Below are positions 27,101 through 35,027 of a stretch of 43,132 nt of DNA, in pieces. Source of the stretch: Candidatus Helarchaeota archaeon (GTDB lineage Archaea > Asgardarchaeota > Lokiarchaeia > Helarchaeales > HEL-GB-A). Each line of letters begins with the position of its first letter. Within the stretch, counting starts at the first letter, position 1. Position numbers and translations under genes: made by a program. The stretch spans positions 1 to 43,132 of the forward strand of contig JAEOSY010000425.1 in the NCBI GenBank assembly GCA_016840125.1, given 5' to 3'. The notes below the pieces were generated by a model. It did not search any database, was not told the DNA's origin, and saw nothing but the letters and a program-made list of their open reading frames with translations.

Positions 27101-29403
27101 TAATAAGTTGGAAATTTTACAAAGATATTTTTGCTCCTCAAGGCTCAAATAGTCTTCCTGGGAATAATAGCTACACAAATGACGCCACACCAAATATAAG
27201 TATGAATCTTACAGACAATCTTAGTGGGATTAATGCTTCATCTATTGTGTTAACAGTAGAAGGAATCGAACGTACTCATAATTGGGATGGAATTACTGTC
27301 GATTGGACTCCTTCAATACCCTTTTCACAAGGTCAGGTAGTAGATGTTGAAGTGGACGTTCTCGATATCGCAGGTAACTCAATGAACACCTATTTATGGT
27401 CATTTACTATCGACTTTACACCCCCTTCTAATATTATGGTTATTAGCCCTTTAGAAGCTGTCAATACCCAAACACCAACAGTTATATGTCGCGTCCAAGT
27501 ATCAGGTGCTGGTATTAACCTCTCCAGCGCCCAGTATGCCTATTCAACAACAGGATCCTTGACCCCCACCAATTGGGTACCTGTTGATGGCGTCTATCTT
27601 GATTCTTCATGCCAAATTCTAGCTAGTGACGGGGTGACTGGTTTATTATACCTAAAAGTAAATGCAGTACCTTTTAATCAGTATTCTACCACAGATAATA
27701 CGATTAGATTTCGAGTATCTGATATAGCTAACAATCAGGTAACCCAATCCACCGCAGCTATTGTTCCAACTGAAGAAGAAGGACTAGATATTATTTTAAT
27801 CATAATAATCATTGGGGCTATTGCAGGGGTAGCTTCAACAACTTACATTGTAGTTCGAAAACGAAAACAGGCAGCCATTACAATAGCAGCTAAAATGAAA
27901 GAACCTATTCCATTTAAAGCAAAACCTTCAAAAATAGTTGAGTTGAAACGTGAATATGATTATTTAGGCGGAAATATTCGGTTTAAAATTGTAATTCGAA
28001 ATAATAGCCCGACAATAATGTCTAAAATTCGTGCAATGCTAACACCTACTGATCAATTTAACTTCGAAACTGATACGAAGAACATTGGAACTCTCGGACC
28101 TGGCGAATCCCGCGGAATTGACTTTGTATTAGTTCCGATGACTTGTGGTAAATCACATATATTTGGTACAGTCTCCTATGTTGATGCATTTGGCAATCCA
28201 GTTTCATTAACAATAAAACCTTTGGAAATTTGGATTAAATGTCCGCTCGTTATTTCTTCTAAAACAGATATCTCTAATCTGTTAGAATGGAAATCCCAAC
28301 TACAAAATGGTATGAGTACTCTATCCTTTAGGGGATTATCTCGGCAAGGCGCATTTGAGATTGTTACTAACCAAATTTCCTCCATAGACCTCGCCCTCAT
28401 CACCTTGAATAATGATCTCCTAAAAGCTATCTATTCAGGAATCACTAAAGTAACGAATACAAAGATATTTATTGAAATCCAAACACTAGAAGACGAAGTT
28501 ATTCTTAAAGTCTGGGCATCTGACTTGAAACAGGTTACTGGATTTCTTGCATATATTAAAAGCTTGGTTACTATTGCTCTTGAGATGTCGCGAAGTCTTC
28601 AAATAAAAGAAGATAAAATTACACAGCAAATCCTAAACGCATTTAAATTTTCAGAAGAATTTATCCAACTTTTCTTATATTGTGAGTCGAATTGGACACT
28701 AAAAGATGTTATTAAATTAATAGCGAAAATAATAACACAAATCCAACTGGAATTCAGCACACTCCCTCTAGACCTTAACAAATGGATTCCAGAATTGGAA
28801 AAAGATCTTTCACCAGATGCAACCCTAACTGGACTCTCGGCAATTAATCTTGAATACGATGCTTATATCTATCTTAAAAAATTAAGTGAAGTAATCCAAT
28901 CAAATATGAAGTTGTACCAATCTGCATATAAAGATGATATCGCGACAATTCGCCTGATTGAAGAAAAATATGAAACATTAATTTCTACGATGGCTGAGTT
29001 AGAGAAAAGATATTCCAAATTAATACTAAATTATCTGTTAATTATTGATAATAATTCTGGTATCACGTTATTTCAACATAGTTTTTCTGAAAAGTCACTA
29101 GATCCAGATTTGTTAAGTGGATTTTTAACGGCAATTCAAGACTTTGGTGCTGAATTGGCATCTAAAACTACATCTATGAAAAAATTAGAATACAAAAATT
29201 TTGAAATTGAATTGAGGCGCAGTCAAAAATTCAACGTCGCCTTAATTCTCGCTGGAACGAGTACAAAATATCTCAAAAATAATCTCCTAAAATTTATTGA
29301 TTCCTTTGAACGTACTTATAAGGAAAGCTTTGAAACCTGGAAAGGCGATATTTCCGAGTTTAAAGATGCGATAAACCTCGTGTTTATCTATTTTCTTGCA
29401 TAA
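24196..29403 (+). CDS. Giant receptor-like surface protein: propellers, one membrane span, cytosolic longin-like tail
   Basis: 1695 residues from TTG 24316, about 1735 from the proposed ATT 24196. The upstream part is a textbook lipoprotein signal: MKRTNLK, a hydrophobic core, and lipobox LIIGC; GGGGG ends 8 nt before the ATT. Numbering below is from the TTG. Residues ~15-420 hold six ~62-residue propeller repeats (IHLIWADETD, DIFYKYKNATTGNWT, VVSTES). Residues ~425-860 hold FG-GAP/VCBS-like Ca-binding repeats (DINGDEIPEI, DVNGDGLSEI, DFNGNGYEEV). Two or three Ig-like domains follow, then a span at ~1157-1180 and VRKRKQ. The ~515-residue cytosolic part has a beta-sandwich (1205-1315), a helical region, and a final domain (~1565-1690, LLIIDNNSGITLFQHSF) that resembles longin/roadblock-type modules. 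It may sense external ligands and signal inside. Confidence 0.75.
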   Translation: MKRTNLKLVSIIFLLIISSLYLIIGCFSEKNVRDDPHINELKGHPIKIGKLGGNWTTIELISLESLNDSNYASIIVDNAGYIHVAWYDSTNYSDAGTDNDIFYKRWNVHNDSWTSPVIISSGIENNSWHPALALDYFGNIHLIWADETDINGSGIDYDIFHRYWNATSGHWTSIAVVSIESNDTSEFPAIAADRFGNIHLIWTDQMEYGNAGAEYDIFYKCWNITTNSWTAPELVSTESNSSSYWSTLAITTSGNVHVAWDDWANYSGAGTDCDIFYKYKNATTGNWTTTAVISTESSGQSFRPSIGADNFENIHIIWEDKTSVNGSGTDYDIFYKYRNYTSGTWTSTEVVSTESDDTSYWARMVVDNAANVHTLWSDETNYTNCGDDKDIFYKYKNATTGNWTITEVVSTESINGSSYPAIAVDISNNLHVVWDDSTNYTGCGTDLDIFYRKLTMADQSLNVSIVWKGLLNYNVTSWDCGDINGDEIPEIVAFSRECPILWVFNSSNGQIIWSKNFSELYGDQSWSGYATSEEMKVGDITGDSYPEIIVPSSNSTHKLIYAFNGSGVLLWTYADTGSGKFESVALGDVTGDAINDIAARSPDGNRAHILANNGTLLWTSFPLGPWGRSIHIENLYNSSNENKIITSGSPDVQVINADFSPNWSSSYVIPSGGDELGMGFGDVNGDGLSEIAVQIRPQSAVAGESYIRIFDNSGSEIWTHNYSADYGVLYPDNSDRPIFLDIDSDNQDEILDLVVNYDDYSHVALLLFHGENSSFIWNYNFSGGGVAVSNIGNVLQDIEQEIIVQINDTVFVFDLLGQKLVEFCYNGSFVLGPIVPPRPLVYDFNGNGYEEVCFTNNGTIALLKFADDIASPTIKINMPSEKYYLTPPLMDVDFSDVVSLYKGCYKVDSHTPIGTDTFEWTVIFSDNPNNNYTSNFLMNGSLWDSLNNGIHTVYFKAWDKAKNVMDGPLISWKFYKDIFAPQGSNSLPGNNSYTNDATPNISMNLTDNLSGINASSIVLTVEGIERTHNWDGITVDWTPSIPFSQGQVVDVEVDVLDIAGNSMNTYLWSFTIDFTPPSNIMVISPLEAVNTQTPTVICRVQVSGAGINLSSAQYAYSTTGSLTPTNWVPVDGVYLDSSCQILASDGVTGLLYLKVNAVPFNQYSTTDNTIRFRVSDIANNQVTQSTAAIVPTEEEGLDIILIIIIIGAIAGVASTTYIVVRKRKQAAITIAAKMKEPIPFKAKPSKIVELKREYDYLGGNIRFKIVIRNNSPTIMSKIRAMLTPTDQFNFETDTKNIGTLGPGESRGIDFVLVPMTCGKSHIFGTVSYVDAFGNPVSLTIKPLEIWIKCPLVISSKTDISNLLEWKSQLQNGMSTLSFRGLSRQGAFEIVTNQISSIDLALITLNNDLLKAIYSGITKVTNTKIFIEIQTLEDEVILKVWASDLKQVTGFLAYIKSLVTIALEMSRSLQIKEDKITQQILNAFKFSEEFIQLFLYCESNWTLKDVIKLIAKIITQIQLEFSTLPLDLNKWIPELEKDLSPDATLTGLSAINLEYDAYIYLKKLSEVIQSNMKLYQSAYKDDIATIRLIEEKYETLISTMAELEKRYSKLILNYLLIIDNNSGITLFQHSFSEKSLDPDLLSGFLTAIQDFGAELASKTTSMKKLEYKNFEIELRRSQKFNVALILAGTSTKYLKNNLLKFIDSFERTYKESFETWKGDISEFKDAINLVFIYFLA

Positions 29404-29494
29404 ACACAATTCTTTTGTTAAATAACACATTCATAGATTAGAACAATTGGTAACACATTTTAAAAACCAAAATTTCCTACATTAGTTGAAGAAC

Positions 29495-29872
29495 ATGTCT
29501 GATATATGCACTAAATGTGATGAATGTACAAAGGCTTGCCCTCTCATCATCGTAACTAAAGAAGAGCGTATATGGAAAATTTACTTTAATAAAGATATAG
29601 ATATCTGGAATTGTTCTTCATGTTTCAGATGTGAGGAAAGCTGTCCGATTGATTTGAGTGTTCGTGATGATTTATTTAAAAAGCGAAGAGCTTTAAAAGA
29701 ATCCGAAATTCCTCCAAAATTTAAGCATTACTTCCAAAATATTATGGAAAGTGGCAATGTCTTCACAATTGACGAGTTCGTGAATGAGATGCGAAAGCCT
29801 TTGGGTTTAGATCCCATCGATTTTGAGAAAATAAAAGCAGAATTGAAAAAACTTTTTGCTGATGACGCATGA
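29495..29872 (+). CDS. hdrC: HdrC-like 2x[4Fe-4S] protein
   Basis: About 125 residues with two ferredoxin-type clusters: Cys5, 8, 11, 15 and Cys40, 43, 46, 50, each CxxCxxCxxxCP, followed by a helical C-terminus (RKPLGLDPIDFEKIKAEL) as in HdrC and GlpC-type subunits. It should pass electrons between a partner flavoprotein and HdrB. ATG 29495 is chosen over TTG 29486 because it gives the compact family N-terminus MSDICTKC. Its stop overlaps the hdrB start (ATGA), so the two are translationally coupled. Confidence 0.82.
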   Translation: MSDICTKCDECTKACPLIIVTKEERIWKIYFNKDIDIWNCSSCFRCEESCPIDLSVRDDLFKKRRALKESEIPPKFKHYFQNIMESGNVFTIDEFVNEMRKPLGLDPIDFEKIKAELKKLFADDA

Positions 29873-30747
29873 AATACACCATTTTTAGCGGATGTCTTGT
29901 GCAGACGAGATTCCCTGAGTATGAAAAGTCAGCTCGCCTCATATTAGATAAGCTCGGTTTAGATTTCGAATTTATTGACACTTTTTCCTGCTGCGGATCC
30001 CAGATTGTCGAGTCCATTGAAGCGGAAAAACTTCTTCTAATTGCTGGACGTAATTTAGCGCTTGCGGAAGAGCGAGGGATTGATATAATCCTGACCCTCT
30101 GTGGCAGCTGCACATATGTACTAAAAAAAACACGTTTGGAACTTCAAGATAAGAGTACTCGCCAAAAAGTCAACAAGTTTTTATCAAGAAACCAACTACA
30201 ATTTAATAATAAAATACAAATTAAGCACCTTGCAGAATTCTTAAATGAAGAACCTATTTTTTCCCAACTTAGGGATAAACTGAAAAAGAAACTCTCTCTA
30301 AAATTGGCTTTACAAAATCCTTGTATGCTCTATAGACCTGAAAGAATCTCACGAATTGATAAAGTTGAGAAATCCCTCATCCGTAATCTGCTGAAGGAGT
30401 GTGGTTCTGAGGTTGTTCCATACGAATTTCAAGATCAATGTTGCGAAGGGACCATGCTAGCCTTTAAAAAAAGTATTGGCGAGCCTCTTGTAAAGATTCG
30501 GCATGAAGCGGTTCAAAAACTAGGGATAGATCTTTTCGTTGTCGGGTGTCCGAATTGTCAATTGGTCTACAGTGTATTTCCATCGGTCTTACATTCTAAA
30601 ATGGTACCTACCGTGTTTTTTCCCCAAATTCTCAGTTTAGCCATGGAATATTCTTTTACTGAGGTCGGGTTAAATAGAAATATTGATAGTAAGAAAATTT
30701 CAGTGCTTTTAGAATCAAAAGAATTATTAAATAGAATAATTAGGTAA
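29869..30747 (+). CDS. hdrB: HdrB-like CCG-domain protein
   Basis: 292 residues with two CCG domains that in HdrB bind the non-cubane [4Fe-4S] clusters acting on disulfides. Domain 1 is regular: Cys9, Cys41-Cys42-Gly, Cys78, Cys81, spacing CX31CCX35CXXC. Domain 2 has Cys152 (NPCMLY), Cys191-Cys192, Cys227 and Cys230 (CX38CCX34CXXC), but reads CCEG rather than CCG. The partner HdrC is fused by an ATGA overlap, and a ferredoxin-nitroreductase follows 5 bp later, forming one operon. No HdrA lies in the window, so the electron donor must come from elsewhere. Methanogen-type CoM-CoB reduction should not be assumed; the real substrate is open. Confidence 0.82.
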   Translation: MKYTIFSGCLVQTRFPEYEKSARLILDKLGLDFEFIDTFSCCGSQIVESIEAEKLLLIAGRNLALAEERGIDIILTLCGSCTYVLKKTRLELQDKSTRQKVNKFLSRNQLQFNNKIQIKHLAEFLNEEPIFSQLRDKLKKKLSLKLALQNPCMLYRPERISRIDKVEKSLIRNLLKECGSEVVPYEFQDQCCEGTMLAFKKSIGEPLVKIRHEAVQKLGIDLFVVGCPNCQLVYSVFPSVLHSKMVPTVFFPQILSLAMEYSFTEVGLNRNIDSKKISVLLESKELLNRIIR

Positions 30748-30752
30748 AAATA

Positions 30753-31670
30753 ATGTCTGAATTAAAAACAGATCCAGGTCATATTACAAATTCTAAATTG
30801 ACTGTAGATCTCAAAATTTGTACTAAATGTAGTTCGTGCGTTCGTGAATGTCCCTTTAAATTATATAAGATTAAGGACGATAATTTAACCATAAGACCTG
30901 CTGCAGATATATTATGTATGGAATGTGGGCATTGTGTCGCTGTTTGTCCGGTTAATGCCATTAAATTGAAGACTTTTCCAGTTGAGCAAGTGATAGAGAT
31001 TACAAAAGACTTCAAGCTACCTTCCTATGAGGCTCTACTGAATCTGATAATGACACGAAGATCCGTTAGACAGTTTAAGGAGGATCCGATTCTAGACGAT
31101 TTATGGAAGAAATTGTTAGATGCTGGACGATATGCACCCACAGGCCATAATGACCAACTAGTCCACTTTACGATCGTCCGTAACACGGAACTTTTAAATC
31201 AATTCTCAGATGAAATAACGAAGAATTTTAAGGAACTTGTTACGCTTTATCATAAGAATAAGACTCAATTTAAAGAATTAACAAAATCAATGTCTAAAAC
31301 AAATTTTAAAATTTTAAAGGACCTAGTCATTCCAGGATTACCTATAATGATTAAGGGGATTGAGCAAGGAGAAGAACTTTGGCGTTGGAATGGCAATCTA
31401 ATTGTTATCCATGCGTCAAAAAAAGCTACAACATTAATTGAGGATTGCTCCGTTGCAGCCGCCCATATTATGTTAGCTGCTGAACTTTTAGGATTAGGAA
31501 CATGCTCCTTAGGAATCGCAACCGCTGCATTGAATATGTTCGAGAATGTTAAACAAATTGTCAATCTCCCAAAAAAACATATTGTTGCTTATACTTTAGC
31601 AGTTGGTTTTCCCCGCGTTAAGTATTTTCGAATCCCCCCTCGCCAGTCTGCAAAGGTAACTTGGCTCTAA
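30753..31670 (+). CDS. Ferredoxin-nitroreductase fusion protein
   Basis: 305 residues. The N-terminal ~75 hold two [4Fe-4S] sites: Cys23, 26, 29, 33 and Cys55, 58, 61, 65 (CMECGHCVAVCP). From ~90 on it is an FMN nitroreductase-family domain with MTRRSVRQF (phosphate-binding start), GRYAPTGHNDQ and the end segment AAELLGLGTCSLGIA. Such fusions feed reduced ferredoxin electrons to FMN for reduction of an unknown organic substrate. It follows hdrB with 5 bp between, so the three proteins may form one electron-transfer chain. Its stop overlaps the class II aldolase stop by 4 bp on the other strand. Confidence 0.85.
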   Translation: MSELKTDPGHITNSKLTVDLKICTKCSSCVRECPFKLYKIKDDNLTIRPAADILCMECGHCVAVCPVNAIKLKTFPVEQVIEITKDFKLPSYEALLNLIMTRRSVRQFKEDPILDDLWKKLLDAGRYAPTGHNDQLVHFTIVRNTELLNQFSDEITKNFKELVTLYHKNKTQFKELTKSMSKTNFKILKDLVIPGLPIMIKGIEQGEELWRWNGNLIVIHASKKATTLIEDCSVAAAHIMLAAELLGLGTCSLGIATAALNMFENVKQIVNLPKKHIVAYTLAVGFPRVKYFRIPPRQSAKVTWL

Positions 31671-32347
31671 TTCGATTTATCTGACTCCCTTAACAACTTT
31701 TTCCGATATTGCTCAATATCGAGATTTAAAATTGCTCCGGCTTCTTGTTTGGTTAGAATTCGCGGCTCTCCAAGTAATTTAGCTTGAAAGAGAATTTTTG
31801 CGCCGGCTTCAAGGACTTGCATTCGTGTATAAGCCTCTTTTATCGATGCTCCAATTGTCACAGCACCATGGTTTTTTAAGATACAACTTGATACATCCCT
31901 AATTTTATCTGCTACTAATTGCCCCATCTCTTCTGTACAGGGTGTTACATAGGGTATCTCTGGTACAAAATCGCCTAAATAAACAACGAAATCTGGAAAT
32001 AAGGGTTGTAGTGGAATATTTACTGCTGATAATGAAATTACATAAGGTGGGTGCGCATGAATAATACAATTGGCATCGGGTCTTACTTGGTAAATTAATA
32101 GGTGTAGCGGCACTTCGGATGAAGGCATCAATATTGAATTAATGAGTTTTCCTGTGGCGACATTGATAGGTACAAAATCATCAATGCTCATTTCCATAAA
32201 TGGAATGCCTGAAGGAGAAATCCACATTATGCCCTCCTCATCTTTGATTGAGGTGTTTCCTCCAGGTCCTACAACTAACCCTTCTAGTTGCATCTGCTTG
32301 CTAACCTCAAGCAAAAGTTCTTTTCTCTTATCAAGATTTAATTTCAT
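31667..32347 (-). CDS. Class II (zinc) aldolase/epimerase family protein
   Basis: 226 residues with the family residues: phosphate-binding GGNTS (30-33) and SPSG (44-47), catalytic Glu78 (SSEVPLH), zinc ligands His97 and His99 (HAHPPY) and His160 (KNHGAV). Relatives split L-fuculose- or L-rhamnulose-phosphate to DHAP and a lactaldehyde, or epimerise ribulose-5-phosphate. The FGGY kinase gene ends 16 bp upstream on the same strand, so kinase and aldolase very likely act in sequence: sugar phosphorylation, then cleavage. The exact sugar cannot be read from the sequence. Confidence 0.87.
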   Translation of the reverse strand: MKLNLDKRKELLLEVSKQMQLEGLVVGPGGNTSIKDEEGIMWISPSGIPFMEMSIDDFVPINVATGKLINSILMPSSEVPLHLLIYQVRPDANCIIHAHPPYVISLSAVNIPLQPLFPDFVVYLGDFVPEIPYVTPCTEEMGQLVADKIRDVSSCILKNHGAVTIGASIKEAYTRMQVLEAGAKILFQAKLLGEPRILTKQEAGAILNLDIEQYRKKLLRESDKSN

Positions 32348-32363
32348 TTTAAACCCACGTTTA

Positions 32364-33845
32364 CTATTTCATCTTAAACCTTTTTTTTATCTCTGATAGA
32401 AATTCGTGATACTGTTTATCTAATTTTTTACCCAATTCCAGTCGGGGTTTGATAATGATATCGGGTTGTACGAATTGTTTAATTGTTGATGTTAGATCTT
32501 CGTTATACATTAAGGTAGATGCGGCTACAATGGCAGCTCCATACGCTGCTTCAATACTTTTAGGTCGGAAAAGAGACTTTTGCAAGACATCTGCGCGGAT
32601 TTGTAACCACGTTTCCGATCGCGTAGCACCCCCAATAGTAAATACCTGCTTTCCAATCTCAGCGCCTAAACTTTCTAGAACCTCTATACTTAACCTCTCA
32701 ACGAATGCAACAGCTTGTAAATACGCTGTGTATTTCTCATAATTATTTACTGCCGGACCTTGATAGAAGTACTCAGCCGTTGGATCAACAAATGGAAAAC
32801 GTTCACCTTTTTTTACAAGTGGATATGTGATAGCCCTTGAGGGAAAATAGTCTAATGCTCTTTGATCATATTCTTTATAATCAATATCTCGAAAATATGC
32901 TTGCAAACACTCTGCTCCAACTGAACTTGCTCCTCCTGGTAGAAAAATTTGATCCTTTCCAGGAAGTATATGACAATAGACTCTTCCTTGCGGATCACGA
33001 ATGAGTCCATCTGTAAGAACCCTTGTCACGAGTGTCGTCCCAACTGATGAAAATATATCTCCCACCATCGAAGCGCCTGAGGCAACAAGCGCCATAGTGC
33101 TATCAGTGGCTCCTCCAAGCACATGGATACCTGAAGGAAATCCAGTCAATTCCTCGAGTTTTTCGGAGGTTTTTCCTAAAACTTTCCCCGGTAGCACTAC
33201 TTCCGGCAATTTCTCAGAGGAAATGCCGAGATCCTGTTCTATAAAAATAGGCCATTTGCCATCAATAAAATTATAACCGGCTTTTAAGCAATTGCTAGCG
33301 TCTGAGTGTAGATACTCACCTGTTAATAATCCAACAAGGAAATCGTTGGCATGGAGAAATTTATAGGTTTTTACAAAAATGTCTGGCAAGTGTCGCTTGA
33401 TCCAGAAAATCTTGGGAAGAGAAAATGACGCTTTGAATTTATAACCTACCTTTTTACTAAAACTTTCGGCAGTTTTTTGGATTATTTGCGCCTCTTCTTG
33501 AGCGCGAATATCATTATACATTATAGCTGATGTAAGTACCTTCCCAGATTCATCAACAGCAAGGACTGTGCCCGAAGTGGAATCAGTACAAATTGCTTTT
33601 ATCTCATCTGGATTAAATCCTAAATTCTTTAATTCATTTACTAATTCTATAAAAAGCTGGTGAATATTATCTTTCCAACTTAAAGGATTCTGCTCATTCC
33701 AACCAGCCATTAAATGGCCGATCCCGTTATATAAGGATACCATGGGGATGGACCTTTCTACGCTAATAACAACTTTACCATTTCCATCTAAGACAATGCC
33801 TCGAATTCCCGTAGTTCCAAGATCAATTCCTATAAAGAGCCCCAT
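32364..33845 (-). CDS. FGGY-family carbohydrate kinase
   Basis: About 493 residues from ATG 33845 (MGLFIGIDLGTTGIRG), which GGGAGGG precedes by 5 nt; the frame extends to 33890, but that part overlaps the NADAR gene end and is unlikely. FGGY landmarks are the phosphate-1 loop GIDLGTT, AGWNEQNPLSW, ICTDSTSGTVL, the phosphate-2 region FSSVGTTLV and the adenosine motif GGATRSETWLQIRADVLQ. It phosphorylates a sugar or polyol; the closest style is xylulokinase/fuculokinase. It sits between NADAR (28 bp upstream) and the class II aldolase (16 bp downstream), all on the minus strand. Confidence 0.87.
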   Translation of the reverse strand: MGLFIGIDLGTTGIRGIVLDGNGKVVISVERSIPMVSLYNGIGHLMAGWNEQNPLSWKDNIHQLFIELVNELKNLGFNPDEIKAICTDSTSGTVLAVDESGKVLTSAIMYNDIRAQEEAQIIQKTAESFSKKVGYKFKASFSLPKIFWIKRHLPDIFVKTYKFLHANDFLVGLLTGEYLHSDASNCLKAGYNFIDGKWPIFIEQDLGISSEKLPEVVLPGKVLGKTSEKLEELTGFPSGIHVLGGATDSTMALVASGASMVGDIFSSVGTTLVTRVLTDGLIRDPQGRVYCHILPGKDQIFLPGGASSVGAECLQAYFRDIDYKEYDQRALDYFPSRAITYPLVKKGERFPFVDPTAEYFYQGPAVNNYEKYTAYLQAVAFVERLSIEVLESLGAEIGKQVFTIGGATRSETWLQIRADVLQKSLFRPKSIEAAYGAAIVAASTLMYNEDLTSTIKQFVQPDIIIKPRLELGKKLDKQYHEFLSEIKKRFKMK

Positions 33846-33873
33846 AATGACCCTCCCTTTATTATTTATTTTA

Positions 33874-34320
33874 TTAATTCTCCTCCTCACGGAGTTCTGC
33901 CCTTACTTGCATAAGTAATTTACCAAGTCGATCCTTACCTTTCACTCCCCAGTACTGATCGGTAGGAGAGTCTTCATGTAGATTTGCATCGCCCGTTTCA
34001 ATTAACTTCTTAGCAAGATCTGGGTTCTGCTTAAATTTGTTTTTGATAGCAAATAACATAATGTCTTCTTTTATATCTTCCCAATTCACTGGAGGTTCTT
34101 TAGACCACGCGATTTTTTTCGATTTCATTGGAGTTGGTGCGAGTCTAATTCTTTCTTCAAGCCCAGTACCTGCATGCTTTTTAGCTTGGTAATAATGCTC
34201 GACGGTAGCATAATCTTTACCATCCAACGTAAATTTGGCTTTGTAGAAGTTAGAAAGAAATCGATATTTACCGAGCACTCGGCCTCTTGTTCGACCGTAG
34301 AAATAGATGTCCTTAACCAT
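33874..34320 (-). CDS. NADAR (YbiA/DUF1768) family protein
   Basis: 148 residues from ATG 34320; a GTG at 34329 is also in frame. Family motifs are GKYRFLSNFY, YATVEHYYQAKK, MKSKKIAWS, KNKFKQNPDLAKKLIETGD, then HEDSPTDQYWG and GKLLMQVRAEL. NADAR proteins cleave N-glycosidic bonds of riboflavin-pathway intermediates, and some remove ADP-ribose from modified substrates. It leads the minus-strand set with the FGGY kinase and aldolase, although a direct link to sugar use is not obvious. A palindrome lies in the divergent promoter to the DsbA-like gene. Confidence 0.87.
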   Translation of the reverse strand: MVKDIYFYGRTRGRVLGKYRFLSNFYKAKFTLDGKDYATVEHYYQAKKHAGTGLEERIRLAPTPMKSKKIAWSKEPPVNWEDIKEDIMLFAIKNKFKQNPDLAKKLIETGDANLHEDSPTDQYWGVKGKDRLGKLLMQVRAELREEEN

Positions 34321-34383
34321 CGATATCACATTTATTAATATTAGTAATAACTGCCAAAATTTAAAACAAGCACTTTTCTAAAT

Positions 34384-34406
34384 AGTATTTTAATTAAAAG
34401 AATACT
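34384..34406. promoter_or_regulatory. Imperfect palindrome in the NADAR / DsbA-like divergent promoter
   Basis: AGTATTTTAATTAAAA followed by GAATACT: outer arms AGTATT/AATACT around an inner TTTTAATTAAAA palindrome, with one extra base. It is 9 bp before ATG 34416 and 64 bp before ATG 34320, so it may be an operator or a symmetric promoter core. The AT-richness lowers its significance. Confidence 0.3.
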
Positions 34407-34415
34407 GGAATTAAG

Positions 34416-35027
34416 ATGCAACCAATCAATGTAGTTATTTTTTCGGATTATCTATGTCCCTTTTGTTTTTTAGCAAAAGAAATAGTCAAACGAATAAAGG
34501 AAAAGAAGGAATACAATCTAAATATTATATGGCGTCCATTTGATCTCCATCCAATTCGCTCAATGATGCCACCTCTTGACTCTCCGTATATCAAACAAGC
34601 TTGGCAAAGCGTTCAACGCCTAGCAAAAGAAAACGATATCACGATAAAACTCCCAAACTACATCTCTCTTACCCGAAAGGCCTTGGAAACCGCCGAATTC
34701 GCACGGGAAAAAGGTATTTTTAAGGAATGTCATGAACGCATTTTCAATGCCTACTTTCTTGAAGGGAAAGATATTGAAAACGAGGAGACTCTGATAGAAA
34801 TTGTGAGTGACTTAGGATTGGATCCAGAAGAATTGAAGCAAAAATGGAAGGATCAAAAATATTTTGAAATCATAAAAGATTCGATTCGCGAACTTCACTC
34901 CGTTGGAATAACAGGGGTACCCACTTTTTTTATTGGTAACGAAAAACAGCGAATTGTGGTTGGCGTTCATCCTCAAGCGGATTTAGAGAAAGTAATTCGG
35001 AAGGCGCAAGTTGATTTAGGGAATTAA
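34416..35027 (+). CDS. DsbA-family thioredoxin-fold protein (FrnE/HCCA-isomerase type)
   Basis: 203 residues, thioredoxin fold with a helical insertion. The active site CPFC (Cys14-Cys17) follows VVIFSDYLCPFCF, and the cis-proline loop is GVPTFFIGN. Members of this group act as cytosolic thiol-disulfide oxidoreductases or as isomerases. The lack of a signal peptide places it in the cytosol, and the intact CxxC favours redox activity. No strong Shine-Dalgarno site precedes the ATG. Its end overlaps the HdrD-like gene end by 12 bp on the opposite strand. Redox proteins on either side make a thiol-related role attractive but unproven. Confidence 0.85.
   Translation: MQPINVVIFSDYLCPFCFLAKEIVKRIKEKKEYNLNIIWRPFDLHPIRSMMPPLDSPYIKQAWQSVQRLAKENDITIKLPNYISLTRKALETAEFAREKGIFKECHERIFNAYFLEGKDIENEETLIEIVSDLGLDPEELKQKWKDQKYFEIIKDSIRELHSVGITGVPTFFIGNEKQRIVVGVHPQADLEKVIRKAQVDLGN

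Noticed and set aside
29763..30113. 116-codon minus-strand frame
   Set aside because: It overlaps the conserved hdrC-hdrB coding sequence on the other strand, and its composition is that of an antisense frame.
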